A stretch of DNA of 64,000 nucleotides from Silene conica (taxonomy: Eukaryota; Streptophyta; Magnoliopsida; Caryophyllales; Caryophyllaceae): positions 73,572,641-73,636,640 of the forward strand of contig CM055313.2 in the NCBI GenBank assembly GCA_029255685.2. The letters are read 5' to 3'. Below, one piece after another: positions 34,230 to 45,442 of this stretch; positions within the stretch are counted from its first letter, which is position 1; each line of letters begins with the position of its first letter. A model generated the notes under the pieces. That model was not told the DNA's origin. It saw only the letters and a list, made by a program, of their open reading frames with translations, and searched no databases. The position numbers were made by a program, and so were the translations under genes.

Positions 34230-36676
34230 TTGATGATGTCGAAAATTAAACTACAATAATTAAAAGGAAAACAACATCATTTTAAATTCATAATTTGAAT
34301 TTTTTAAGAAACTTAAACGTGTTAAGTATATTTACTTAATGATCTCTTACCCAATTAAGTAAACAATCCCGAGACCCAAACCCATACTAATCCGGGCACG
34401 GTGTAGCCGATTCAACCCGTATTGGTATAATTTGGTGGATTAACTCTTTAATCGGTTCTACTCTTAGAACTCTCGGTCGACAATTTTCTTAAAATTATCT
34501 TTAGCCCGAACTTATTGCAACTACGGTTACGAATACTTTCGTTGAGATCAACCAAATTTCAAGGTGTAATCTTATTACCCCACTTACCCAACGTGACAAT
34601 TTTAGTACCCCGGTGTAGCCGAGCCTACGTTCTTGTGAAGAAGGGATTCATGGGTCCATACTCTTTGGTAAGGCTAAGTCTCAATATTTATATGTAAGAG
34701 ATCTAGTCAAATTATTATCTATCTCCGTTTAAGTGAACTAAGTCGGTGAATTATCGATAAAATAAAAGACTAGGTCGACTAGGTCGAAACATGCATGATA
34801 CGATGTATGACGATTTGGCTATGCATGCAAACATATAAAAAGCAAAATAAAAGCATAAATAAACCCTAGTATGGCCTTTCCTAGAAAAGAAATAACAAAG
34901 TACAAATTCGGAAACCAACTCCTTTGGTCCCTTGAACTTCACGCGGCACGCACTTCGAGGTAAACACCGTCTTGATCGGAACTCCTTTCCGAATGGCACC
35001 GTCTTCAAGGAACTCCGGATATTACAAATATTACAACTTTTCTAGTCTACTTTATACATTATAAAATAGAAATAAATTACAATTGGGTGATACGAGATCA
35101 CAAAATTACAACCGAATCGGTAACCCCTTACATTACGGGAAATACCGATTTAAAAACTAGGCCATACTAAGTAAATTACATAATTCCCAAAATTACGTAA
35201 AAATAAATCATGACATTCATAATATAAATATGCAATGCTTATATAAATATGAATTAACATGCAAATCCTAAGCCAAATCGTCCTATTTAAAACACTTATT
35301 TAAATAGTTATCGTAAACCTCGGTTTATGGAATCGCGTGTTTTAACGGTTAACAACACTATGCATTTAAATGAAACGGTTTTCATTCTTAAGTTAATCAT
35401 CCCAACTCTTATAGGATTCAAAATTTAGTCTTACTCAAACTTTGAACATGACTTAACTTAATATGTTAAATATTGATCGGTATTACTCGGTTTTATGGGA
35501 AAAATAATATAAAATCCAAAAGAGACATTAAAATTTCGAAAATTCAAAATTCAAATTTTGAAAAATCCAGAATGTTCTTAAAATTTTCAGAAAGTTAAAA
35601 TATTAGTATTTTACACGGTTTTATTATTATTTCGAAAATAACACGTAAAACGAGCAATTTAAGTCGGAAAATTCAATAATTAACTTCATAAATGCATAAT
35701 TAAATACTAATAATAATATTATACCTTCCAAAACATTTTAAGAACACAAGATGGACAGAAAATTAAATGGCACATTGCCCCATAGCCGAAATTTTAAAGC
35801 ATGCCTCCTTTTAATTTAATTTTAAATGCTACTTTTAACAAATCAAAATTAAATCAAATCAAATCAAATCTGAAACTTTAGGCACCCAAGAATATTTTCA
35901 TGATGAACATATCACATATGACTAATATGGCTTACATTTTCGGCCATTTTTAACAACATTTGCAAATTTTAACGATTTACGTCATATATCGTACGATTTT
36001 AACCTTTAAAATTATTTCTCAAGCATAAAATAAGAAAAAATTCTCGAAAATTTTATACATGCTGGGAATAATATATATGACATCGTGTTAAATTTTTATG
36101 GCCAAATTCCAACTTAAACTATTAAAGTCGAAATTATGTCACTAATTACCCGATTTTTACATTAAAAATCTATAATATTGCAATATTTGAGATAAATTTC
36201 TGGAAAATTCAACATAAATTTTAAATATTGCATGTGACATCCTCATAAATTTTTATAGTCAAATTCATAATATAACTATTTTAACCCATTTTTATTCATC
36301 TTTTTGCATTTTAACACTTAAAATTCATATCACACGATTTATAAGTCCATAATTTACGAAAAATCATATTCATATTATAGAAAATACATGTGATAACATA
36401 CTTAAAAAACTCGGCCAGAAGCTTATTTTAACTATTTTTCCCAAAAATAATCATTTTTAACCATTAAAACATATTAAAAACCGAAATATTAAATACCAAT
36501 AATCAATATTCATGCAAAAATTATTCCAAACATTCTAAATCATATTAGAAAACAGTAGGTATCATGCTAAATTAACTTCGTGCATATCATATATCAAAAC
36601 GAAAATTATCAAGTTTTATTTTGTTATCCTAATAACTCCGTAAAAACGAAACGGAAAGCATGCAAACAACCCTTTT
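34230..36676 (-). other. Long leader between primer site and gag
   Basis: AT-rich and non-coding. The 3' half (34240-35000) is less AT-rich. No protein domain was read on either strand. Confidence 0.6.
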
Positions 36677-36688
36677 GCTCTGATACCA
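36677..36688 (-). other. Primer binding site (initiator Met tRNA)
   Basis: The minus strand reads TGGTATCAGAGC two bases inside the 5' LTR, complementary to the 3' end of plant initiator tRNA-Met. Confidence 0.9.
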
Positions 36689-36690
36689 AT

Positions 36691-37950
36691 TGTTAGGTTT
36701 AACTAGTTGCTCATAAACTAATTTAGTCATACTAACAAAACCTTTAATTAACTTTTAATTAACATATTTATAAACTTGTTTATAAGATCTTATGCATGCT
36801 AAAATATGCGGAATAGGGAGAAAATGACCGGTCCAAGAATATGCTAGGATGATCCTCCGAGTACCCAAATTAGAATACCTCCTCCGGATGCACCAAGACA
36901 ATCCCTTAAGAACCGAACCCTTATTAGTGCTAGACAAGAAATCGGTTTTCTCCTTAAACTTATTCTAATCACTCTTATTAGAATAATATATGAATACTAC
37001 TTTTAGTATAATTTTATTATCTTATAATAAGTATTTAGAGGTTGAATAATCTCTTCTTTACTTAGTAGAATTTCGGCCAAGAGGAGAAGAAGAGCAACAA
37101 CTAGAATGAATATGATACATATCTTATATATATATTAAGCATGCTCTCTATAATATTAATTAACTTAAGCATGCTTATGTTGGGAAAGGGGAGCCGGCTA
37201 TGGGATGTGCAACAAGGGGACATCATCACTTCTCAAGGTATTATAGGGTGGCTTTAGGTTAGAGTTTCCAAGACTCTTTAAATGATTATGTTTATACCCT
37301 AATAAACACTAATCATACCATTAAGAACCCTCACCAAAACCGGCTACCATAATCCATAAAATGGATTTCATTTTACAACTTTGTAAAATGTATAATTTAT
37401 ACAAAGTGTGACATCCTATATGTCATATGTTTTAGTACATTTAAAACATATAAATATTTATCATATAAATATTATACATAAATAAATCATATTTATTAAT
37501 CAATAAGTAATTCGAAATTACAAATGTAAAATGATCATTTATCGTCAATACGATTTACAACCTTTGTATTAATTTTAACCCAATTCATTCTAATTACGAT
37601 ATCACAAAATATCGTTTAATGTTTAACAATTGACACGTTTCAATTTTAAACATAAATCTTACATTAAGATTTAACCTCTAATTTCTCGATATACGAGTTT
37701 AAGGAATATGATCAAATCGTATCAATATACATTTGATCATTTTATCAATTAAGGGAATTGTCCTAAAGGTGTGACCTAAAGGGATCAACTGACCATCACC
37801 GTCATACGACAGTAATGTCAAACTCTAGCTAGCCAATCATTACCGATTAATGTTGGTCAGTTGACTAATAATTCGTATCATCCCTTGCGCATTCTCGTTA
37901 TGAGATTTAATTACGTGATCGCAGTATTGTTGAGGACACATTTCCCAACA
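36691..37950 (-). repeat. 5' LTR of the gag-only retrotransposon
   Basis: 1,260 bp, nearly identical to the 3' LTR. Confidence 0.95.
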
Positions 37951-37955
37951 AGAAG

Positions 37956-38560
37956 AAGCATATAACATTATGTATTGTATACTACATAACAGTCAAAGAA
38001 CAAAACATATCTACTTAACAAAAGAAGATTATATATGGACATCTAAACAACAATGTAATCATCCAACATAATGCTTAAGTATAACAACATCTAAACACAC
38101 ATCAAATAATTTGCATGTTAATCAACTAAAGCATAATGTTAACACTACCAGGGGGAAACATAATTAGAAAAGGTAACCACAAATCAGTTTAATCATATGT
38201 ACGCAACATGTAACATTATGTAATGAATACTACATAACAGTAAAAAAACTAAACATATCTACTCAACAAAAGAAGAATACATGTGGACAACATAAACAAC
38301 AATGTAATCATCCAACATAATACTTAAGTAGATCAACATCTAAACACACATCAAATAATTTGCATGTTAACCAACTAAAGCATAATCTTGACACTAACGG
38401 GGGGAGACATAATTATAAAAGGTAATCACAAAATCAGTTTAACCATATGTACGCAACATATAACATTATGTAATAAACAACAACAACAAAGTACTGCCTG
38501 GTACATCATAACAAAATGCAGGCAACATATTCATCAACACAAGAGAATAAGCACTAACAT
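37956..38560 (+). repeat. 249-bp tandem repeats in the MULE B spacer
   Basis: CAACAATGTAATCATCCAAC occurs at 38048 and 38297; the unit also carries GCATGTTAA(T/C)CAACTAAAGC and CATATGTACGCAACAT. The gag-only element is inserted inside the repeat zone, because 29560-29628 matches 38480-38547. Confidence 0.85.
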
Positions 38561-38911
38561 ATTATAACATACAATCTGCAAAAGATAACATCGTTCAACA
38601 AGTCAATCATGACCTGGGATACAAAGATGTATTTATATACAACCTGCAAAAGATAAGGACCGAAAATATGTTCATATTTTCGGGTAATATGTGTCCCTGT
38701 AAGGGCCCTAACATATTACGTACTACGGTGCACTTAACTTAAATAATTAAAGAGGTACATATTGGCCACATTGACCCCCACAAAACACGGATTGTCTACT
38801 GATTGTTCAATTTCGTGGCATTCTTCCAGCCCCAAAAATACAGATTTCCCTACTCCCTAGCCAAAACGGTGCCATAACTCACACGCCCATAGGAACACCA
38901 CGCGCCGCCGC
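38561..38911. other. 3' flank of the MULE B transposase gene
   Basis: No coding feature. It separates the repeat zone from the transposase C-terminus. Confidence 0.5.
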
Positions 38912-40036
38912 TCAAAGAAGGCGCGGGATGGGGGTGTATTCGTCCTGAGTAGCTTGAACGCTTCCACCTGGCGTTCTGGCTGCCTTCCTCTTCCCGACCT
39001 TCCGGACAGGATCAAGAATTGCGGGGACTTCGTCCGCCTCCTGAATGGCCACCTCACCAAGGCAAAGTTTCTGCAGAAGCTTACCAATTTCATCCCCCGC
39101 GAGAGCAGTATACTTCTCCAACACTTCCCTTGCCTCACCCACTAACTGGCTCTTTGTTATGAGATTGTTTAGTTTTGTTAGCATCGAACGGCGGCCAGTT
39201 GATAGCCTCATTAGCCGCTGACCGGCGCAAATCCGAGGGCAGCAGCCGCTCCCAAACCTCCTTCTTTGCAAACTTAGTCCACCTACGCAGAATGTACCTG
39301 TCGGGGATATATGGGACAGAGTGCATGTGGAGCACCCGTATTATATGAGAACATATCACCCCCACGACTCGGTACTTCCTACACGTGCAGTCCGCCAACA
39401 TGTCACGACAATCGTACGTAACATGGTGACCCTTGCTCTCGATCTCCCCCGTAACAACTTTGTACAACAAAGTAGAATCCTCCGAATGAATAATTGTCGC
39501 ACGCGTTCCCATTGTTAAACCGAACTCTTTCTCAAAAACGCGGAACAACTGGAGTGTGTAAATCTGGGATGCATGTTGCAAGAGGTCTACTAACGGAAAG
39601 ACGGACGTCGGGGTAGTTCTAATACAATTGAATTCCTTCCGCTCCTCATCTGCCCTCCACCTACAGACCGTCTTTCATATATACCAAAGAACTCCGTCAC
39701 GGAGGTTGTCTTCGAGGCCTGGAACCCCATCGCATGATTCATGCTCTCGCTCCGTTGCGAAGAAAGTATACCAGCTGAGAAATGCGAATTATTCAGCGTT
39801 GTACACCATTTATAACGCAGCCCATACAATCTCTTGAACCAGGGGTTGTCCCTGATATCGTACTTGTACATCATTCCCTTCCAACATTCTTCGAACTCGG
39901 CCTCGTTGAAACACCCATGAAGGCATTTGTTAAACAGATCCTGGAATACCCTGTCATGCTTCAGAGAACCGAAGTGAGAGATCGCGTTTTGTTGGATATG
40001 CCACTGGCATAGCCGATGCCTACTTTCTGGGTAAAC

Positions 40037-40241
40037 CTGAACAAAAAACAGAAGATAATGTCACTATAATATGGTGATATGTTCCTAATACTACTAACAC
40101 AAACATCTAAAAAACATATGACCGTATAGTGGTACCAAAATGATAAGGTAAATAATGTCCATATAAAAAACGTGTATGTATCATACATACCAACTATACT
40201 TGTCACTGCGAACATTACCACTGCTAATATGGCATACGTAC
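40037..40241 (-). other. Intron between transposase exons 2 and 3
   Basis: It starts GTACGTATG after AATGCTATTGACAAG and ends TTTTTGTTCAG. It splits the DDE domain between the second Asp and the Glu. Confidence 0.75.
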
Positions 40242-41170
40242 CTTGTCAATAGCATTGGACATTGCTTTATCTTGGTCAGTGAAAATGGATATCGGCCGAA
40301 TATCATCACCCATAGCTTCGTTAAACACGTTGAATAACCATTCAAATGATTCCTCGGTCTCATCGGACAAGAAAGCACAACCGACCATAACGTTAGCCCA
40401 ATGATTGTTGATACCAACGAACGCACCACATATCAAATTATACCTATTGGTGCGGTACGTAGTGTCAAATATTAGTACATCATGGTACAATTGATAGTCC
40501 TCGCGCATCATGGAGTCGCACCAAAACAGGTGACATAGGCGCCCATCTTCGCCAAACTGCACCCGGAAAAAGAACCCGGGGTCCTCAGCCTGCCGTGCTG
40601 TCAACGTGTTGATTAGAGTAGCCGCATCACTATCCTCTATAGCTTTCGCTTTCAGCCTATGCACGAAATTGATGTGATCCCGCTTTGTGTGCCCCACAAC
40701 CCCCCCCCCCCCTACAGCGGCTGCGACCTTGTACTGAACGGAAGGGGCAACAAAGGCTTCTGACATTGCCCTTATAACATCACCCTCCGCATCACTAATT
40801 TGCCTCTCTGACCGATGGTGCTCCCGCCACTGAATGGGGGTGAGCTCATGGTTGTGCTCCACTATGTGCTACAGTACCTCCCACTTACCCCCGTCGTTCA
40901 CATGTGCACGCAAACTAGCTTTGCAGTGGCATCGGCTAACTGCTGCATTCCTCTTCTGGTTATTGTCAACATGTGGCAGCCCATCCCCCCTTCCCGGCTA
41001 CCGTTTCCATGGGTGCCTTCAGCGGAACACACAAAATACCTCTCGACAAACGGAGTTTCGGGGTCGTGCGCCCTCCGAGAAGTCCCTTTTCCTGACACTG
41101 AAACCCCACGCCTGTGAGTGCTTCAGGTACATCTCATATACACCCTCCCATGTTCCAACTTCCATTCCGA

Positions 41171-42064
41171 CTAGCGATCGTGAAAAATATGCTGACACAA
41201 ACAACAAATGTTCACATTTCCCCCGTAAAATATATGCATAACCACACATAAATGACGACATTATTCTGAATAGAATATCTTACAATACTTTGCCATGGAA
41301 ACATATCCGCTAAACTTATCAACATTTCCCTGACATCTCCACCTACTCAGATAAATTGCTACTACATACCTGCAACCCTAGTTAGTAACTAAAATACTCT
41401 TACAGGGCCTCATATACCCCTAAAACTAACAACATTTAACTGACATTCATCTGAACAAACTCATGCATTACTTTGCCAGGGACACATAACCCCCAAAAGT
41501 AGCAAACATTTTACTGACGCGTAAACTTCATAACAAGAAACCCAGAAAACATGAAAGCCAAAAAATTTGCTCACTCAACACATACAAAAAAGGAGAAGCT
41601 TGTAAGATACTTTGCCAGGGAAACATATCCAGCAAACCTGTCAACATTTCCCTGACATATCCACCTACTCAGAGAAATTACTACTGCATACCTGCAACCC
41701 CAGTTGGTAACTAAAGTACTCTTACAGGGCCTCATATACCCCTCAAACAAACAACATTTAACGGACATTAATCTGAACAGAGTCTGTTGTATACTTTGCC
41801 AGAGACACATAAACCCGAAAAGTAGCATCATTTACCTGACATGTAAACTTCATACCAACACAGAAACCACTGCCACCATGTTTGCTCACTAACAAAGATG
41901 AAACAAAAAATATACAACCAATATAGAAAAAAAACACAGAATATAAACCCAACATAGATGATAAACAATAACCTTCCAATGAACTTCATGAAACAAATAT
42001 AGTTCTCCTCTTTCACACCATTTCATCACCATATCCATGTTTACAACAAAAAAGTCACATTTAC
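41171..42064 (-). other. First intron of the MULE B transposase
   Basis: It contains a roughly 380-bp imperfect duplication: ACTTTGCCA(T/G)GGAAACATATCC, then CAACATTTCCCTGACAT and TACAGGGCCTCATATACCCC, at about 41287-41430 and 41612-41745. Related ACTTTGCCAG(G/A)GACACATAA words occur at 41471 and 41796. No coding. Confidence 0.75.
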
Positions 42065-42573
42065 CATTGATACTACCATTTCCTTCGGAAATCTCTTGAG
42101 TTGGATTGTCTCCATCACTCCGGTGATCGAATATTTCATTATTAGCCAAACCCGACATCAACCACGTCCGTCGTCTCTTGATGAGTTGTAATGTCTCCCT
42201 CACTCATTTCATTACTAACCAAACCGACATCACCCTCGTCCATCGTTATGTTCATCGTCAATATTTTACGTAAAATTTCTGGGTTTTTTTCACTGTATTA
42301 TATGAAAAAAACTAGAGAGAGAAATGAGATGAGATGATGTTGTGTTCGTGAAGAAATGAGTACAATTTAAAAGAGAAATAGGCGGTATTGTTTGTGTTTG
42401 TATGATAATATTAGGTTATCATTATTATAGTATTATTAATAGTAATATTAAATAACCAATTATTAGTATTAAATACACAAGAAGTACAATGAAGGACAAT
42501 GTTGGCAGAAGTAGGCGGCATGCATCAAATCGCTGACCCATACCCGTATAGCTACAGTACGGTGCCTATTTGG

Positions 42574-42622
42574 CCCGTCGCAAGCTTGCGACGAGTAGTT
42601 CCGTCGCAAATAAGAATTTTTG
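42574..42622 (-). repeat. MULE B right terminal repeat (transposase side)
   Basis: Contains CCCGTCGCAAGCTTGCGACG from 42574. The outer part is an AAATTCTTATTTGCGACGGA block homologous to the MULE A left end. Confidence 0.85.
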
Positions 42623-42631
42623 TAATAACTT

Positions 42632-42700
42632 TTATTTAGCTCACCTCAATTCGGTTCAGTCCAACTTATTTCAGCAACTTCATTTCTGTTCTGATCAACT
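42632..42700. other. Short spacer between MULE B and the hAT element
   Basis: No feature was recognised. Confidence 0.5.
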
Positions 42701-42708
42701 CACTCTAG

Positions 42709-43336
42709 TAGAGCGGATCAAATGGCCCAGGCTCGACCCGGTCTAGCCCGATTTTTTCTCGAGTTTGGGCCTAATAATTTGGCCCAAAAAGCCTGTGGCC
42801 CGGCCCAAATGAAGCCCGATATAAATATAGGGCCGGGTTTGGGCCAACCTAACGACCTGATTTTTGGCCCAGCCCGACACAAATTTTTTTTAAAAAGAAA
42901 AGTTTAAAAGTTGAAATCTTATATCAGATCACACTAATAATCTAATATCACTAATGCATTGAATTATCAACTTTACGGATATTTTTTATTTTTATCGTAC
43001 ACCTTTAGTTAGTTAGTGTATTAATAATTTTTAGTCAACTCATGGGTTATGTATTGTACTATGGGATTGTTCTCCTAACCAAAGAGTCGAAGTCAAACAT
43101 CTAAGATTTGAAAATTTTATTTCGTTGTTAATAGTTTGTTCACATATCCATTTTGTTGATTGTTTCGTTTTGTATTATTTTGGCCCGTTTTAGCCCTTTT
43201 TGGCGAGGCCTATTATAGCCCGAACAATTAGTGGGCTTGGACCAAAAAATTTGGCCCACATTTCTGGCCCGACCCGTGTTTTTGGGCCATTTATTTAACC
43301 CAAGCCCGGCCCAATCCCGACCCATGATCAGGTGTA
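42709..43336. mobile_element. hAT-type MITE (TSD CACTCTAG)
   Basis: Perfect 8-bp repeats CACTCTAG flank it (42701-42708, 43337-43344). The ends are imperfect inverted repeats: TAGAGCGGATCAAATGGCCC against TACACCTGATCATGGGTCGG (minus strand). Subterminal regions on both sides are packed with GGCCC/GGGCC words in inverted arrangement. 628 bp with no transposase. The 8-bp TSD and TA(G/C)A ends fit hAT. Confidence 0.85.
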
Positions 43337-43344
43337 CACTCTAG

Positions 43345-44370
43345 ATTGATTCAGTTCAATCTAACTTCATTAGTTTAAAAGAACATGCCTAATATTATGT
43401 ATATCAAATCATGCTAACCTGAAGATAGCCAAAAATTAAAAGATAATTAATAAAATATATCAACAAATCAATTAATATATTTTTGAAATAAGACCGTCTT
43501 ACATGAGCGGAGATAAATTCAAATATAAAAAAATTATTTTTGTTTATAGTATGTTTGATAAGACGCACGTCCGATCCATTATTCCATTGCAATTAAATGA
43601 GACGAGAGTGGACTTAACAATTAACATCGAGTCATTGATGCATAAATATAAAATACTAAATTGACTTGTCCATATCCCGAACTTCCGACTAACAACCACG
43701 ATCCAGGAAACAAGTCTATTTTGTTTCATGAAAAATATGAGTTGGCAGTTGCTTTTCAGAAACACATGCGTCGTTGGCAATGCCATCAAGCCTTCTAACC
43801 CTCAACACTTCAACCCATCTTCACCCTATTCATTTCAACTCTATGATTACGATTAAAGTTGCTTATATTCTACCATTATTTTCATTTTACTTCTTACAGC
43901 ATAATCATTTCACCGCCGGCGCGAATTATTGGTGATTATATATGGATTTGAGTCGGACAAAGTTTAAACCCATAGCTGTCAAAAAAAAAAAAAAAAAGAA
44001 GTTTAAACCAATTGTAAATTTTGTCCATTTGTTGTTACAATAGTACAATTCCAGATGAAAATTAGTTTAGTTAATAAAGTTATAAAAGAGTACATAAATT
44101 CAAATCTCATTAGCATCAAAATCGTTCCTACCACTCTCTCTACGCGAAAAAAAAGTACCACCCCAACATAACCTCAATCAAAATACAAATGAAAAATTTA
44201 AATATACAAAAAAAATGATCAAAACAGTAAAAGAGGTCTTCTTGCAACTACACAAACAAATTAAAAACTCCATTAAACAAACAATTTACATCAAAAACCG
44301 TTAAATCCTTCATTAAATTTCCTAAAAATGTACAATCCCAAATAAAACAATCACCAAAAAAAAAAAAGAA
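43345..44370. other. AT-rich downstream region of the DUF868 gene
   Basis: It holds an A-run (43981-43998) and other A-rich runs. No gene was recognised; it should contain the 3' UTR and poly(A) site of the minus-strand DUF868 gene. Confidence 0.5.
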
Positions 44371-45345
44371 TCAACCAGGGTTTTTACTGGAAGCAGAAAT
44401 TAACAAAGAAAAATGAGGTTTTTCATCATTCTTGTCAGTCAATTTCTTCTCTTCTTCAATCAACCAAAGCCTGCTATCTAACCCACTTCTTGTTCTAAAC
44501 ATGAACAAACCACTTTCACCTTTAATTTGATCACCATAATCCCTACCAATTAATCCAACATTTTGATCTAAATACCAATTATACACATCCCACATTACAT
44601 CTACCAATAAATTATCAACAAATATCACTTGATTTCCCCTAAAATTCCATTGCAATTTCTTCACCCTTACTACCCTTTTGTTATCTACATACACTGATAA
44701 TACCGGATTTCTCGGACCCTCGTCTTCCGGCCCACATTTGATCATTATCTCATGTTCAATACCATAATCTGAAAATCTAGCTTTGGAGTTTATCTGATTG
44801 TTCCATTGCCCTGTGAATTGTTCACATTGTGAGATTAATGTGATTTTTGGCTTCATCAATCCTCTTACTAGATTTTCCACAATTTTGCATTCTTTCATGT
44901 CTCCTAAAACAAATGCAATTTGTGAATCAACCAATATAATGACTAAATAGAATCCTTCAATGGGTGTCGGCCCGGCCGCCTCGAAACGAGCTTTTGAAAG
45001 ATCCCAATGGATATCAACCTTGGAAATATGCTTAGAATCAAGTAATAATGATTTAGAGCCATGGATTTTGGTAATTTGGTGAAATCCTTGTTGAGAATTT
45101 GAGGGTTTTGGCATTTTTTCACTGATTTTGATGAAAAAACCTTGGTAAATTAATTTGTTAGACCATGTGATTGTAATGAATAGACGTTTTTGGTTGGAGA
45201 TGTTGGATTTGTATGTGTACGTGACATGATTTTGGGTAGATGGGATTGATTTTGGTGAAATATAGGATTTGTTTAATGGTCCTGAACAGTAAGAATCTGA
45301 AACTTTTACAGCATGTTCACTGTAACAAGCTGCTATGTTTTTCAT
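44371..45345 (-). CDS. DUF868 family protein (plant-specific, intronless)
   Basis: 324 residues in one open frame from ATG at 45345. Residue patterns match the plant DUF868 family: NHVTYTYKSNISNQKRLFIT near residue 39, WDLSKARFEAAGPTPIEGFY near 113 followed by VDSQIAFVLGDM, then YVDNKRVVRVKKLQWNFRGN and VDVMWDVYNWYLDQ (about 218-265), and a C-terminal GLFMFRTRSGLDSRLW. Length (family usually about 280-340) and single-exon structure are normal. No signal peptide or membrane span is evident. The molecular function of DUF868 is not established, so none is assigned. No stop, shift or TE insertion: the only apparently intact host gene in the window. Family assignment is from recall of the motif pattern. 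Confidence 0.9.
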   Translation of the reverse strand: MKNIAACYSEHAVKVSDSYCSGPLNKSYISPKSIPSTQNHVTYTYKSNISNQKRLFITITWSNKLIYQGFFIKISEKMPKPSNSQQGFHQITKIHGSKSLLLDSKHISKVDIHWDLSKARFEAAGPTPIEGFYLVIILVDSQIAFVLGDMKECKIVENLVRGLMKPKITLISQCEQFTGQWNNQINSKARFSDYGIEHEIMIKCGPEDEGPRNPVLSVYVDNKRVVRVKKLQWNFRGNQVIFVDNLLVDVMWDVYNWYLDQNVGLIGRDYGDQIKGESGLFMFRTRSGLDSRLWLIEEEKKLTDKNDEKPHFSLLISASSKNPG

Positions 45346-45433
45346 TACTGTAATTTTCAGTAAAATTAAACCAAAATCAATGAAAAAAAAGGGATTTTGG
45401 AAATGATCAAAAGAGGAGAAGGGTTTGGAGAAG

Positions 45434-45442
45434 TTTTATATT
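45434..45442 (-). promoter_or_regulatory. Candidate TATA box of the DUF868 gene
   Basis: The minus strand reads AATATAAAA about 90 bases upstream of the ATG, leaving room for a roughly 60-base 5' UTR. Purine-rich (GAA/GGA) sequence surrounds it. Confidence 0.4.

Larger units (their letters stand above)
29630..37950 (-). mobile_element. Gag-only LTR retrotransposon (TR-GAG type), very young, TSD AGAAG
   Basis: Two long LTRs (29630-30899 and 36691-37950) bound it, with AGAAG on both sides (29625-29629, 37951-37955). It runs on the minus strand: initiator-Met primer site next to the right LTR, purine tract next to the left LTR. The only long open frame is gag (34229-33321). About 2.4 kb on each side of gag is non-coding. 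By eye the LTRs differ by one 10-bp indel (near 29775) and one base (C at 30872, G in the other copy), implying recent insertion. It must have borrowed pol from another element. Confidence 0.93.
38914..42255 (-). pseudogene. MULE B transposase (FAR1/MULE family), nearly complete but frameshifted
   Basis: Exon 1 42255-42065 (MNITMDEGDVGLVSNEM; one frame change). A long intron follows. Exon 2 41170-40242 carries the FAR1-type DNA-binding domain (WEGVYEMYLKHSQ, ERYFVCSAEG, ASLRAHVNDGGKWEV, VEHNHELTP) and the MULE/DDE core (FWCDSMMREDYQLYHDVLIF with D in IFDTTYRTN; second D in IFTDQDKAMSNAI). Exon 3 from 40036 has CLHGCFNEAEFEECW, which supplies the E, then RSESMNHAMGF and a SWIM zinc finger (CTCRKYRVVGVICSH). 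The C-terminus ends at 38914 (TPIPRLL). At least four frameshifts or stops (near 41100, 40960, 40865, 39190) inactivate it. Such proteins bind the TIRs and cut DNA. Confidence 0.9.
22909..42622 (+). mobile_element. Mutator-like element MULE B (19.7 kb with insertions, TSD TAATAACTT)
   Basis: Perfect 9-bp repeats TAATAACTT flank it (22900-22908, 42623-42631). The left end CAGTCCGTTTTTCGTAAGAC is the second-gene type; the right end (minus strand, CAAAAATTCTTATTTGCGAC) is the transposase type. The order is second gene (+), spacer, transposase (-): the mirror image of MULE A. Without the gag-only retrotransposon (8.3 kb) and solo LTR (0.2 kb) it is about 11.2 kb. Both genes are disrupted, so it is not autonomous now. 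Confidence 0.93.
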
